DNA from: Sandaracinaceae bacterium
Lineage (GTDB): Bacteria; Myxococcota_A; Polyangia; Polyangiales; Sandaracinaceae
Reading direction: 5' to 3'
Length of the DNA: 64,000 nt
Assembly (NCBI GenBank): GCA_040218145.1
Contig: JAVJQK010000015.1
Coordinates: forward strand, 1 to 64,000
A model generated the notes under the pieces. The model saw only the letters and a program-made list of their open reading frames with translations. It was not told the origin of the DNA and searched no databases. A program made the position numbers and the translations under genes. Positions 34,341 through 43,239 of the stretch are shown one piece after another (the stretch's first letter is position 1; each line of letters begins with the position of its first letter).

Positions 34341-37228
34341 GCCGCGTGCGTCCCCAGCAGGCGCAGCAGCCCCTCCAGATCGATCGGCTTGACCAGGTGG
34401 TGGGCGAACCCGGCCGCCGCGCTGCGCTCCCGATCCTGTTGCTGGCCGTAGCCGGTGACCGCCACGAGCAGCGTCGCGGGGTGGGCGGCCCGGAGGCGGG
34501 TGGCCAGCTCGAGCCCATCCATCACCGGCAGCCCCAGGTCCAGCAGGGCGACGTCGGGCGGGCTCGTCGCGGCGAGCTCCAGCGCGCTCGGCCCGTCGTA
34601 GGCGACGAGCGCCTCGTGTCCGCGGCGCCGCAGCGCCCGCTGCAGCAGGAAGGCCGCGTCCTCGTTGTCGTCCACCACGAGGACCCGGAGGGACGTGGAC
34701 ACGGTCGGCGCGCGGGGCGCGAGCGAGACCGCGTGGGGCGGCGGGTCGATCCGCGGGAGCGAGACGAGCGCGGTGGTCCCCGCGCCCAGGCCCTCGCTCT
34801 TCAGCTCCACCTCGCCCCCCATGGCCTCCACCAGGTGGCGAACGATGGTCAGCCCGAGGCCCAGCCCGCCGTCGGCGCGATCGAACGAGCGGCTGCGCTG
34901 GACGAACGCCTCGAAGAGCTCCGGGAGCAGCTCGGGCGCGATGCCCTCCCCGTCGTCCGTCACGCTGAGGATGGCGCGCTCGCCCTGCGCCCGCGTCGCG
35001 ACCACCACGCGTCCTCCCGGCGGCGTGTACTTGGCGGCGTTGGTGAGCAGGTTCGAGGCGACCTGCGCGAGCCGGTGGGCGTCTCCCTTCACCCACGCGT
35101 CGCCGTCGACGTCGTGGGTGAGGTGGTGCGAGCGCGCTTCGAGGAGCGGGCTGGCCAGCTCGATCGCGCGGTCGATGACGTCCTGCAGGCGGACCGGCGC
35201 CAGCTCCATCGTCAACGTGCCGCGCGTGATGCGTGAGATGTCGAGCAGGTCGTCCACGAGCCGGCTCATGTGATCGACCTGCCGCCGCAGGATGCGCCGC
35301 TCGTCCTCGAAGGCGGGGGCGCCCATGTCCATCAACTCGAGCGCCGTGCGCATGGGCGCGAGCGGGTTGCGGAGCTCGTGGCCGAGCATGGCGAGGAAGT
35401 CGTCCTTGACGCGGCTCGCCGCGGTGGCGCGGTCACGCTCCGCGCGGAGCGCGTCGAGCAGCATGTGCGTCTCGACCGACACCGAGGCCATGTGCGCGAG
35501 CGAGACGAGCAGGTCCTCGTCCGACGCGTCGAACTCCTCGTCGTCGAGCTTGTCCGAGAGCTGGATCAGCCCGAGGTTCTCCCCGTCGCGATCCACCAGC
35601 GGCGCCGCCAGCCAGCCCCGCATCGGCGGGTGCTCCGCGGCGTGCTCGCCCAGACCGCGCCAGCGAGGGTGCGCCTCGAGCTCGGCCTGCGTCATGCGCG
35701 CGGTCTCGTTCCGCTCGCAGATCATCGCGTAGATCCCGGATCCGTCGGGCGGCGTGTCGTACTCCCGGTACGCCGCGTAGCGCTCGCTCAGCGAGACCGC
35801 GGTGATGGCCTGGCCCCAGCGCTGGTTCCGGGTCATCGAGGTGATCGCCTGGTGCGCCCCGATGGCGGCGCGCGCCGCGTCGGTGATGACCTGCAGGGCC
35901 TCGCCAAGCGTGCGGGCGGAGGTCATCGCGACGGCGGCCTCGGCGAGCGCGCGCTGGCTGCGCGAGCGCTGCTCTTCGAGCCGCCGCTGCGTGCGCAGGT
36001 CGAGCACGTAGCAGAGGATGTTGCGGCTGCCGTCGCCGAGGTGCGCCCCGCCCAGCAGGATGGGGACGCGCGTTCCGTCCTTCGCGATGTACTCCTTCTC
36101 GAACGGCGCGAACCGCCCGCTCTGCTCGAGCTCCGAGAGGGCGGCGTCGTCGAGCCTCACGTATTCGTCCGGGGTGAGGGCTCGCCAGCGGATCACGCCC
36201 GCCTCCAGCTCCTCGCGCGAGTAGCCCACGAGGTGCAGGAACGCGTCGTTCGCGTCGGTGATGTTGCCCGCGTGGTCCCCGAGGATGAGCGGCGCCATCT
36301 GGGTCTCGAAGAGCCCGCGGAAGCGCTGCTCGGCGTCACGCGCCTCGTTGGTGAGGAACGCGTTGTCGAGCGCGAGGGCGGCGCGGCGCGTCAGCTCGCG
36401 GGCCATCTCGACGTCGGCGCCTGAGAAGCGTCGTTCGGATTCGCTCGCGAACGTGCAGAGCGCCACGACGCGGTCCGCTTCCACCAGCGGCGTGATGATC
36501 ACCGAGCCGAGGGAGAGCGCGCGGAGCGCGCGGAGGTGGTCCTCGTCCTCCGCCGCGTGGCTCAACATCGCGTCGGGGATCTCCTGGGCGAAGTAGGCTT
36601 CGCGCGTCTCGATGACGCTTCGCGCCTTCGGGCTGCGCTCGAGGCTGGGCGGCCAGCGTCGAGCCATCTCGTGCGCGTTGGCCTCCGCGGCGGGGTCGAC
36701 GTGCCTGATCACGACGCGCTCGAGCGCTCCGTCTCGCACGCGATCGACCGCGCACCAGTCGGCGACCTCGGGCACGGCCAGCTCCGCGATGCGCGGCAGC
36801 ACGGCCTCGAGGGCCGAGGTCTCGGCGAAGACGTCGGAGACGCGCGCGAGGAAGCGCTCCCGGCGCGCGGCCTCGCGAACCAGGTGCGCGTCGGTGACGT
36901 CTCGGAGGAGCGCGCACGTGCCCTCCTCGAGCCGCACGAATCGCACCTCGAGCACGCGCTCTTCGCGGCGGAGCTGCGCCTCGCCGTCCTCCCCGGGCTC
37001 CCACGCGCCCCGCAGGAGATCGTTGATGGACGCGCCCAGGATCGTCTCCTCCGGCGGGGTCACGTCCTCCGCGAAGAGCAGCCGCCGCGCCGCGGGGTTG
37101 GCGCCCACGACGCGACCCTGGGCGTCGGCCCACACGACCCCCTCACGCAAGGCGTCGAACGCCGCGGCCAGGACGCTCGACCTGGACGCGGGAGGCTGCG
37201 GGGGGGATGGCGGGGTTCGTTCGGGCAA
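34313..37228 (-). CDS. hybrid histidine kinase, PAS-GAF-PAS-GAF-HisKA-HATPase-REC
   Basis: The 971-residue cytoplasmic protein has no membrane helix. Predicted order is PAS (about 15-120), GAF (125-290), PAS (295-420), GAF (430-590), HisKA (about 605-670, phospho-His in LAMLGHELRNPLAP), HATPase (about 720-835, with GLGLGLTIV) and a C-terminal receiver (about 850-965, phospho-Asp in DVALLDLGLPVMDG, Lys in HHLVKPIDL). It begins with TTG at 37228, and TAGATT lies 12 nt upstream. No partner regulator gene is adjacent, so output may go through the receiver to unlinked proteins. Confidence 0.92.
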   Translation of the reverse strand: MPERTPPSPPQPPASRSSVLAAAFDALREGVVWADAQGRVVGANPAARRLLFAEDVTPPEETILGASINDLLRGAWEPGEDGEAQLRREERVLEVRFVRLEEGTCALLRDVTDAHLVREAARRERFLARVSDVFAETSALEAVLPRIAELAVPEVADWCAVDRVRDGALERVVIRHVDPAAEANAHEMARRWPPSLERSPKARSVIETREAYFAQEIPDAMLSHAAEDEDHLRALRALSLGSVIITPLVEADRVVALCTFASESERRFSGADVEMARELTRRAALALDNAFLTNEARDAEQRFRGLFETQMAPLILGDHAGNITDANDAFLHLVGYSREELEAGVIRWRALTPDEYVRLDDAALSELEQSGRFAPFEKEYIAKDGTRVPILLGGAHLGDGSRNILCYVLDLRTQRRLEEQRSRSQRALAEAAVAMTSARTLGEALQVITDAARAAIGAHQAITSMTRNQRWGQAITAVSLSERYAAYREYDTPPDGSGIYAMICERNETARMTQAELEAHPRWRGLGEHAAEHPPMRGWLAAPLVDRDGENLGLIQLSDKLDDEEFDASDEDLLVSLAHMASVSVETHMLLDALRAERDRATAASRVKDDFLAMLGHELRNPLAPMRTALELMDMGAPAFEDERRILRRQVDHMSRLVDDLLDISRITRGTLTMELAPVRLQDVIDRAIELASPLLEARSHHLTHDVDGDAWVKGDAHRLAQVASNLLTNAAKYTPPGGRVVVATRAQGERAILSVTDDGEGIAPELLPELFEAFVQRSRSFDRADGGLGLGLTIVRHLVEAMGGEVELKSEGLGAGTTALVSLPRIDPPPHAVSLAPRAPTVSTSLRVLVVDDNEDAAFLLQRALRRRGHEALVAYDGPSALELAATSPPDVALLDLGLPVMDGLELATRLRAAHPATLLVAVTGYGQQQDRERSAAAGFAHHLVKPIDLEGLLRLLGTHAAHSGSGSTA

Positions 37229-37443
37229 GACGCCGAGGCGAATCTAGAGAGTTGAGCCGCTTACCGGACCGAGCATGCCGTTTCCCGCGTTTTCTGGGCA
37301 AGGCGCGACGAGGGAGCGTGCTCTCAGCACGTGACCTCTCACACGTGACCGAGGAAGCAACGCAGCCCAGGGATCGCGGGGGACGGCAGGCGACGGGAGG
37401 TGACTGGATCCTCTCTCTAGCCCCGTGACCGCCGGGACAAGGC

Positions 37444-39300
37444 TCAGTAGCCGCTCGGGAGGTTGCCCAGAGCCTCCGCCAGATCGGGCGGCAGGTTGCC
37501 GAGCCCGAGGCGTGGCGGGTCGCCTCGCATGTCGCGCTCCGACGCGACCTGCGCCTGTCGGTACGCGTTGGAGTCGGGGCGGAAGAAGGCGAGCGAGAGC
37601 TGGTTGCCCAGGTTGCTGAACGCGCGGTTGCCCATGACCGAGTAGACGAGCCCGTCCTGGTAGGCGCTGTCGCCGTTGGCGTCGAAGCCGAGGCGATCGT
37701 AGCTCGTGACCGTGAAGTGCTCGGGCGGCTCGACGCTCGTGTCGAGGCCCCACGTCTCGCCCGAGTCGGGGATGCGCATCTGGATGTGGAAGTCGACGTG
37801 GATGCCGACGAACCCGCGCGTGGAGCTGTCGCTCGTGTAGACCGAGCCGCTCGGGCGGATCGTGTAGCTCACGTCGAACGCGGGCTGGGTCAGCGCCTCC
37901 GCCTGCTGCGCGGGCCCGATGCGCCCCGCGTGCTCGAGCTGCATCACGTCGCTCGGGAAGATGGGCGCGAAGCCCTGCTGCAGCGTCGTGGTGATCCCGT
38001 TCTCGCGGCGCTCGCTCCGCTCGGGCGTGAAGTGCGGCGCGACCGGGGCGATGCCCCCCGTGACGCCCTCGACCTCACCGAGCAGGTCGTTGTTCTGATC
38101 GATGAGGGCGAGCGACTCGGCGCTCGGCGCGAAGAAGCGGACGCGCACCGGCGGGGAGTCGTGGGCCTCGAGCCAGTCCAGCAGCTGCCCCATGAACGCC
38201 GGCATGCGGGGGTCCCCCGTCGCCGCCTGCGCGAGGAAGTCGCGCCGGACCTGGGCGAAGCGCTCGTGGATCGCCGCCCGCGCTTCATCGATGCGCGCGC
38301 TGTTGGGATGCTCCCGCACGAAGTCACGGAGCGCGGAGACGGTGCCCTCGCGCTGGGCCTCGGCGAACGCGGCCTCGGGCAAGAGCTGGTCCTCCACCTC
38401 CTGCACGTGTCGGCCTCCGGCGCGGAGGTAGTGGTTGAAGGCCCAGGTGGTGTTCAGGTCGCGGGCCCGCGCGAAGGCGGCCTCGTCGGACGCCAGGTTT
38501 CGCCCGAACCAGAGCGGGGCCGCGAGCACCGCGGTCGCCAGGCCCAGGAGCGCGGCGCGCTGGAGGACCGGGCTGATGGGGGTCGCGAGCGCCTGTCCCT
38601 GCGCCAGCGACGCGGCCTGCTTGGCCGCCGCGGGGTCGTTCCAGACGGGCGAGATCCGCGACTCGAAGAAGAGGTCCATCGCGCCGAGCATCTCGAGGTC
38701 CTGATGCTGGACGGCCTCGGAGATGCGCTGCTGCGAGAAGTGCATCTCGTCCATGATCTGCTCGGCGAGCTCCTTGCCGCGCACCGAGAAGAACTCCTTG
38801 CCCCACCCCTCGAACTCGAAGTTGAGGTCGGTCGCCTGATAGATGCCGTTGACGTGCCGGTGCACGCCGTCGAGCTTCTTCAGCCGGCCCATCGGCACGA
38901 TGGTGATCGTGTCGGAGTCGGCGATGACCAGGTCGGTCGGGAAGACGTAGCGCCCGCGCCGGAAGGGCATCGCCTTGGCCAGGGCCGCGGTCCGCAGCGC
39001 GCGCACGACACCCCACGTCGCGAGGAACAGGCCGCACGCGTACCCCGGGATGAAGGCCCAGGACTGCGCGTGATCGGCGGGGCTGCCGAACTCGATGATG
39101 GCGAGGCCGAGCACGCCCGCGATGCCGACGCACGCGAGGAACACCCAGCCGAAGACGGCGCCGCCGGTGGAGCTCGGCTGGGAGAGGATCGGCCGCGGGC
39201 TCGATCGCCCCTCGATGGCGTCGACGAGGCGCTGTCGGGTGTTGGCGTCGAGCCCGTTGAAGGGGATCTCGCGGTAGGGCGGGCTGTCGGGTTGGGTCAT
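37444..39300 (-). CDS. membrane protein with PH-like cytoplasmic domain
   Basis: The 618-residue protein has membrane helices at about 46-70, 80-102 and 250-270. Between them is a PH/GRAM-like beta domain (RGRYVFPTDLVIADSDTITI, FEFEGWGKEFFSVRG). The large C-terminal part has TPR-like helices and then a beta domain (VSYTIRPSGSVYTSD, GFVGIHVDFHIQMRIP). A GGAG lies 9 nt before the ATG at 39300. I do not recognise a named family; a homologous Sandaracinus-type membrane protein set is likely. Confidence 0.75.
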   Translation of the reverse strand: MTQPDSPPYREIPFNGLDANTRQRLVDAIEGRSSPRPILSQPSSTGGAVFGWVFLACVGIAGVLGLAIIEFGSPADHAQSWAFIPGYACGLFLATWGVVRALRTAALAKAMPFRRGRYVFPTDLVIADSDTITIVPMGRLKKLDGVHRHVNGIYQATDLNFEFEGWGKEFFSVRGKELAEQIMDEMHFSQQRISEAVQHQDLEMLGAMDLFFESRISPVWNDPAAAKQAASLAQGQALATPISPVLQRAALLGLATAVLAAPLWFGRNLASDEAAFARARDLNTTWAFNHYLRAGGRHVQEVEDQLLPEAAFAEAQREGTVSALRDFVREHPNSARIDEARAAIHERFAQVRRDFLAQAATGDPRMPAFMGQLLDWLEAHDSPPVRVRFFAPSAESLALIDQNNDLLGEVEGVTGGIAPVAPHFTPERSERRENGITTTLQQGFAPIFPSDVMQLEHAGRIGPAQQAEALTQPAFDVSYTIRPSGSVYTSDSSTRGFVGIHVDFHIQMRIPDSGETWGLDTSVEPPEHFTVTSYDRLGFDANGDSAYQDGLVYSVMGNRAFSNLGNQLSLAFFRPDSNAYRQAQVASERDMRGDPPRLGLGNLPPDLAEALGNLPSGY

Positions 39301-39423
39301 CGTCGCTCCGGCGTCGAGCCGGGGGCTTCCGATTCCCGGCGGGTCCACGTCTCGCTGCATCCTCCGCGGCAGGGTCCCGGATCTTCCCTGGCGTGCGCGA
39401 GTCCTCGGGTGGAGACTCGGGCC

Positions 39424-40215
39424 ATGGCGGTCCCCACCCTCGGCGGCGCGCAGCTCTGGGCCGACCGGCGCTGGAGGGCGGGCTGGCGCGTCCAGCAGAA
39501 CGTGCTGACGGGGCATCATCGCCTGCTCGACCCGAGCGACCGACGCCACGCGTTCGGGAGCCTCGAGGAGTGCGCGTCGCGGCTGTCGGCGCTGCCGGCC
39601 GGGCCCGCGCGGCTCGTGGTGCTCCTTCACGGGCTCGGCCGCACCCGCCGCTCGCTCCGCGGCATGGCCGACGCCCTCGAGGCGGCGGGGCACGCGGTGG
39701 CGCTCCTCGACTACCCGAGCACGCGGCGGCCCATCGAGGACCACGTCGCGCAGGTCGTCGATCTGGTCTCGCACCTCGAGGGGGTGTCCGAGCTGAGCTT
39801 CGTGACCCACTCGCTCGGCGGCGTCGTCGCGCGCGGCGTGCTCGCGCAGCTGCCCCCGCGCGTGGCGGCCCGGCGCCTGGTCATGCTCGCGCCGCCGAGC
39901 ACCGGCGCCTCGCTCGCGCGCATCCTGCACGGGCAGCTCGGGCTCCTCTTCGGCGCCGTCATGGGCCCCGCCGGCGCGCAGCTCGCGAAGGGGCCGCCGG
40001 TCCCCGCGCCCGGCGTGCCGTTCCTGGTCGTCGCGGGCGGCACGGGAGCCGGCGGACACAACCCGCTCCTCGAGGGCGACGACGACGGGATCGTGACGGT
40101 GGAGGAGACCAAGCTCGCGGGCATGGCCGAGCACGTGGTCGTCGACGCGATCCACACGTTCGTGATGGACCACCCCGAGGCGCGCGCGGCGGCCCTGCGC
40201 TTCCTCTCAGCGTGA
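39424..40215 (+). CDS. alpha/beta hydrolase, lipase-like
   Basis: The 263-residue protein has the alpha/beta hydrolase pattern of esterases and PGAP1/lipase relatives. VVLLHGLGRTRRSLRGMADA forms the oxyanion region. The nucleophile elbow is FVTHSLGGVVARG, with Thr instead of the usual Gly before His. A likely Asp sits in LEGDDDGIVTVEE, and the His in DAIHTFVMDHP. GGAG lies near the ATG at 39424. No signal peptide is present. Its substrate is unknown. Confidence 0.85.
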   Translation: MAVPTLGGAQLWADRRWRAGWRVQQNVLTGHHRLLDPSDRRHAFGSLEECASRLSALPAGPARLVVLLHGLGRTRRSLRGMADALEAAGHAVALLDYPSTRRPIEDHVAQVVDLVSHLEGVSELSFVTHSLGGVVARGVLAQLPPRVAARRLVMLAPPSTGASLARILHGQLGLLFGAVMGPAGAQLAKGPPVPAPGVPFLVVAGGTGAGGHNPLLEGDDDGIVTVEETKLAGMAEHVVVDAIHTFVMDHPEARAAALRFLSA

Positions 40216-41160
40216 TCGGCGCAGCCGCGCGACGGGCCAGAGCAGGGCGAAGAGCGCGAGCAAGCCAGGGCGGCTTCCCCCCGCGGTGCGGCAGCCGCAG
40301 CCTCCCTCGGCGCCTCCTGGCAGGCCCGCGTCGGGCGGCGCGCCGCCGTCGGGCTCGCGGCCTCCGTCCACCCGGGTGCGTCCCGCGTCGCGTGGCAGGC
40401 CCGCGTCGAGCGCGACGCACGCGCCGTCGAGGCAGCGCTCGCCGGCGGGGCAGCCGCTGACGTCGCAGCCCGGCGCGGGGTAGAGGAAGCAGATTCCGTC
40501 GACGTCGTCGGGCTCGAGCGTGCGCTGGTTCTCGCCCGTGTAGCGCGGCCACATCGTCTCGGGCTCCGCGCCGTCGGCGCAGGCCGGCGCGCCGTCGGAG
40601 GCGCTGGGATCGCAGCTGTGGAGCAGGCCGAAGAAGTGCCCGGCCTCGTGCACCACCAGCCCCTGCACGTCGACGGGGTCGGCGTCCGACGTGCCGCCGT
40701 CGATCACCCAGCGGAAGTCGTCCGCGTTCAGCTCCATGTCGGACTCGTCGAAGGTCCATCGGTCCGAGACGCGCAGGAACTGGCTGGTGGTGACGCCGAT
40801 GGTGAACTGCGAGAAGCCGCGCGCGCCCCAGCTGCCGTCCTCGACCCACTCGACCACGTTCCGGTCGTCTCCGTAGATCGCCGCCGCGCCCCCGAAGCCG
40901 CCGCCGTCCACGCGGAGCGCGCTGCACGCGGGGAGCGTCCAGGTCTCGAAGGCCGCGCGCGTGGCCCGCTCGACGTCCGCGACCGCGAGCCCGGGCGGGC
41001 CGCGGAAGATCGAGTAGCGCACCGGGAGGGGCTCGAAGGCGACCCGGCCCGTGATGCCGTTGCGCTGGTTGAAGAGCGAGTCCTGCGACGTCCGGTAGGC
41101 GTGCGCGGTGGACGCGGACCAGGCGCTCAAGGTCAGAATCGCAGCCAGCAGCTCACGCAT
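40207..41160 (-). CDS. matrixin-like metalloprotease with MYXO-CTERM tail
   Basis: The 317-residue protein has a signal peptide (about 1-21) and an M10-type zinc metalloprotease domain with HEAGHFFGLLHS (HExxHxxGxxH). A Cys-rich module (CDVSGCPAGERCLDGAC), an Asp/Gly/Pro linker and a C-terminal GGCGCRTAGG, helix, RLRRSR tail follow. That tail is the MYXO-CTERM pattern, so the enzyme is probably displayed on or released from the cell surface. A Met-turn is likely in ETMWPRYTG. The 3' end overlaps the converging hydrolase gene by 9 bp. Confidence 0.88.
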   Translation of the reverse strand: MRELLAAILTLSAWSASTAHAYRTSQDSLFNQRNGITGRVAFEPLPVRYSIFRGPPGLAVADVERATRAAFETWTLPACSALRVDGGGFGGAAAIYGDDRNVVEWVEDGSWGARGFSQFTIGVTTSQFLRVSDRWTFDESDMELNADDFRWVIDGGTSDADPVDVQGLVVHEAGHFFGLLHSCDPSASDGAPACADGAEPETMWPRYTGENQRTLEPDDVDGICFLYPAPGCDVSGCPAGERCLDGACVALDAGLPRDAGRTRVDGGREPDGGAPPDAGLPGGAEGGCGCRTAGGSRPGLLALFALLWPVARLRRSR

Positions 41161-41207
41161 CGCGCGCCATGATGTGCGCGTGGGCCAGGGCGCGCACGCC
41201 AAAAGCG

Positions 41208-42143
41208 TCAGCGGCCCGCGCGCACGCGCAGGGGCCCGCGCGTCCACCGCGCCCAGCCGTAGATCGCGAGCGTGCCGACGACGATCGCGACCAGCCCCGT
41301 CACTCCGGCCTCCGGTCCGAAGTCGCCCCCGGTGAGCCAGACGGGGCCGTGCACCTCGCGCACCAGCGCCGCGCACCAGTCGAAGTCGTTGCCGCTGACC
41401 GGCATGCCGAAGACCGCCTGGATCCAGTTCCACGACAGGTGCAGCCCGAGCGGCAGCGCCAGCTCTCCCGTCACGAGGTAGCCGGTGGCGAGGAAGACGC
41501 CCGCGAGCGCGATGTTGCTCGTGCTTACCGCCGTCGCGTCGGGGTTGCCCATGTGCGCGGCGCCGAAGACCACGCTCGAGACGACCGTCGCCAGCGCCCA
41601 CGCCGTGGGGCGCGACCAGAGGCGCGACGTGAAGCCCTCCGCCGCGTTGGTGAGCAGGGCGCCCCGAAAGAGGAGCTCCTCGTTGAACGAGACGCCGGCG
41701 AAGAGGACCAGCGCGACGGGGGTGAGCGCGGCCCGGGGCATGCCCTCCCACGAGGGGTCGGCCACGCGCACGCTCGAGAGGCCGAAGCCCACCTCGACCG
41801 CCAGGATCGCGCCGATCAGCGCGCCGCCGAGCGCGAAGCCGAAGCCGAAGTCGTGCGCGTAGCTGCGCTTGCGAACATGCAAGCCCATGTCGGCGAGCGG
41901 GCGCCGGTCGAGGAAGCGCGCGCCGATCGCCACCGCGGCGAGCACGGCCCCGGCCTGCCAGGATGCGAAGAGCGCGAAGCCGGCGGGCGCGGCCGCGGGG
42001 TCGAGGATGGGCCGCAAGAAGTAATGCGCGATCCCGCCGGGCAGGACGAACAGCACGGTCAGGAGAAGGACGGCGAGCAAGCGCAGGGCGGCGCGCAGCC
42101 GACGCTCCTCGGGGTTCCAGAACAGCATGAGCAGCGCGCGCAC
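41208..42143 (-). CDS. CPBP-family intramembrane metalloprotease
   Basis: The 311-residue protein has about eight membrane helices and the CPBP (Abi/CAAX protease) motifs: FNEELLFRGAL (EExxxR), VFGAAHMGNP (FxxxH) and LGLHLSWNW (HxxxN/B). These enzymes cleave inside the membrane; roles include prenyl-protein processing and bacteriocin immunity, and the role here is unknown. The start is a GTG at 42143 or an ATG at 42128. Confidence 0.88.
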   Translation of the reverse strand: MRALLMLFWNPEERRLRAALRLLAVLLLTVLFVLPGGIAHYFLRPILDPAAAPAGFALFASWQAGAVLAAVAIGARFLDRRPLADMGLHVRKRSYAHDFGFGFALGGALIGAILAVEVGFGLSSVRVADPSWEGMPRAALTPVALVLFAGVSFNEELLFRGALLTNAAEGFTSRLWSRPTAWALATVVSSVVFGAAHMGNPDATAVSTSNIALAGVFLATGYLVTGELALPLGLHLSWNWIQAVFGMPVSGNDFDWCAALVREVHGPVWLTGGDFGPEAGVTGLVAIVVGTLAIYGWARWTRGPLRVRAGR

Positions 42144-42182
42144 CCCGCGAGTCTCGCGCGTCTCGGGGCGCGCAGCCAGCCG

Positions 42183-42668
42183 CTACCAGCCGGACGTGCC
42201 GGGAGGGCCCTTGAACGGGCCGACGACCTTGCTCGTGATCCAGCCGCCGTAGAAGTCGCTCGCCTGCGCCTTCGCCTGCTCGTCGCCCACCCACGCCTCG
42301 TCCACCTGGCTCGCGTAGAAGCAGAGGTGGTCCGCGATCGCCTCGAAGCCGCTCGAGGGAGAGGCGTACGACCAGGCCACGATGCGCTCGGGATCGTCGG
42401 TCAGCGCCCAGTACTGCGCGGTCCCCTTGAACTCGCAGAAGCTCGTCTTGCCCGCCACGCACATGAGCCTCTGCATCGCCACGTCGCTCGCCGGGATGTA
42501 GTAGGTGGGCGGGTGGCTCGTCTCGAGCACGCGGAGCGCGCGGCGGCTCTCGGCGAGCACGCCGCCGCCGTGCACGACCTTCACGGTCTCCGCCACGGGC
42601 TCCACGCGCGGGGGGCGTGGGTAGTCCCACACCGACTCTCGTCCGGGGCCCGGCTCGATGCGTTCCAT
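42183..42668 (-). CDS. DUF427-domain protein
   Basis: The 161-residue protein matches the DUF427 family. It contains SVWDYPRPPRVEPV at the start, PPTYYIPASDVAMQRL, and CEFKGTAQYWAL, and the small beta fold ends DEAWVGDEQAKAQASDFYGGW. Members are small soluble proteins of unknown activity common in actinobacteria and proteobacteria. No neighbour explains its role. Confidence 0.85.
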   Translation of the reverse strand: MERIEPGPGRESVWDYPRPPRVEPVAETVKVVHGGGVLAESRRALRVLETSHPPTYYIPASDVAMQRLMCVAGKTSFCEFKGTAQYWALTDDPERIVAWSYASPSSGFEAIADHLCFYASQVDEAWVGDEQAKAQASDFYGGWITSKVVGPFKGPPGTSGW

Positions 42669-42745
42669 GCCCCCCACATGGGACCGGGAGCGGCGAGCGA
42701 CAATCTCGATCTCCGGAGGGACACGCGCCCCCGCCATCTCACGCG

Positions 42746-43126
42746 TCAGAACGTGGTCGGCCCGGTGGCGAGCTTGTTCAGCTCGTCCTGCACGATCATC
42801 ATCGCGAACAGGCCCGTGAAGCCGTTGAGCACCGCGAGCGCGTGCAGGATCAGCACGAACGCCGCGCGATCCTCGTGCCGCTGTCCGCGCGCCTCGAACA
42901 CCTGGTGGACGACCTGGACGTTTCGGTACTGGACGTAGATGCCCCAGAAGCCGCAGCAGAGCAGGGTGATGATCAGGTCCAGGACCGGGTTCAGGTCCTC
43001 GCGGCCCGTCACCCGCTTGAGCTCGTCCGTCGTCACGAACTGCCAGTAGAAGTAGTAGATCCCGCAGGTGACCAGGGTCAGGACCGGCGGCACCCAGCTG
43101 TCTCGGCGCGTCATGGAGCGCAGCAT
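42746..43126 (-). CDS. DUF4234-like small membrane protein
   Basis: The 126-residue protein has about three membrane helices. It contains VTCGIYYFYWQFVTTDELK, a pattern of the DUF4234 family (T.GIY..YW). The start could be the second ATG at 43114. Function is unknown. Confidence 0.72.
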   Translation of the reverse strand: MLRSMTRRDSWVPPVLTLVTCGIYYFYWQFVTTDELKRVTGREDLNPVLDLIITLLCCGFWGIYVQYRNVQVVHQVFEARGQRHEDRAAFVLILHALAVLNGFTGLFAMMIVQDELNKLATGPTTF

Positions 43127-43239
43127 GACGGGCCGGCCCCGGGGACGGCAAGCGCCGCGTAAGGCTGTCCCTGGCTTGCACAGAGCCTCCGCCTCCTCAA
43201 TCTTTACGCGGCTCGGATTACCCCGAACGGAGGCCCTAC

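Noticed and set aside
37229-37443. Small gene or regulatory RNA between the histidine kinase and the membrane protein
   Set aside because: No convincing frame, hairpin with U-run, or promoter could be made out.
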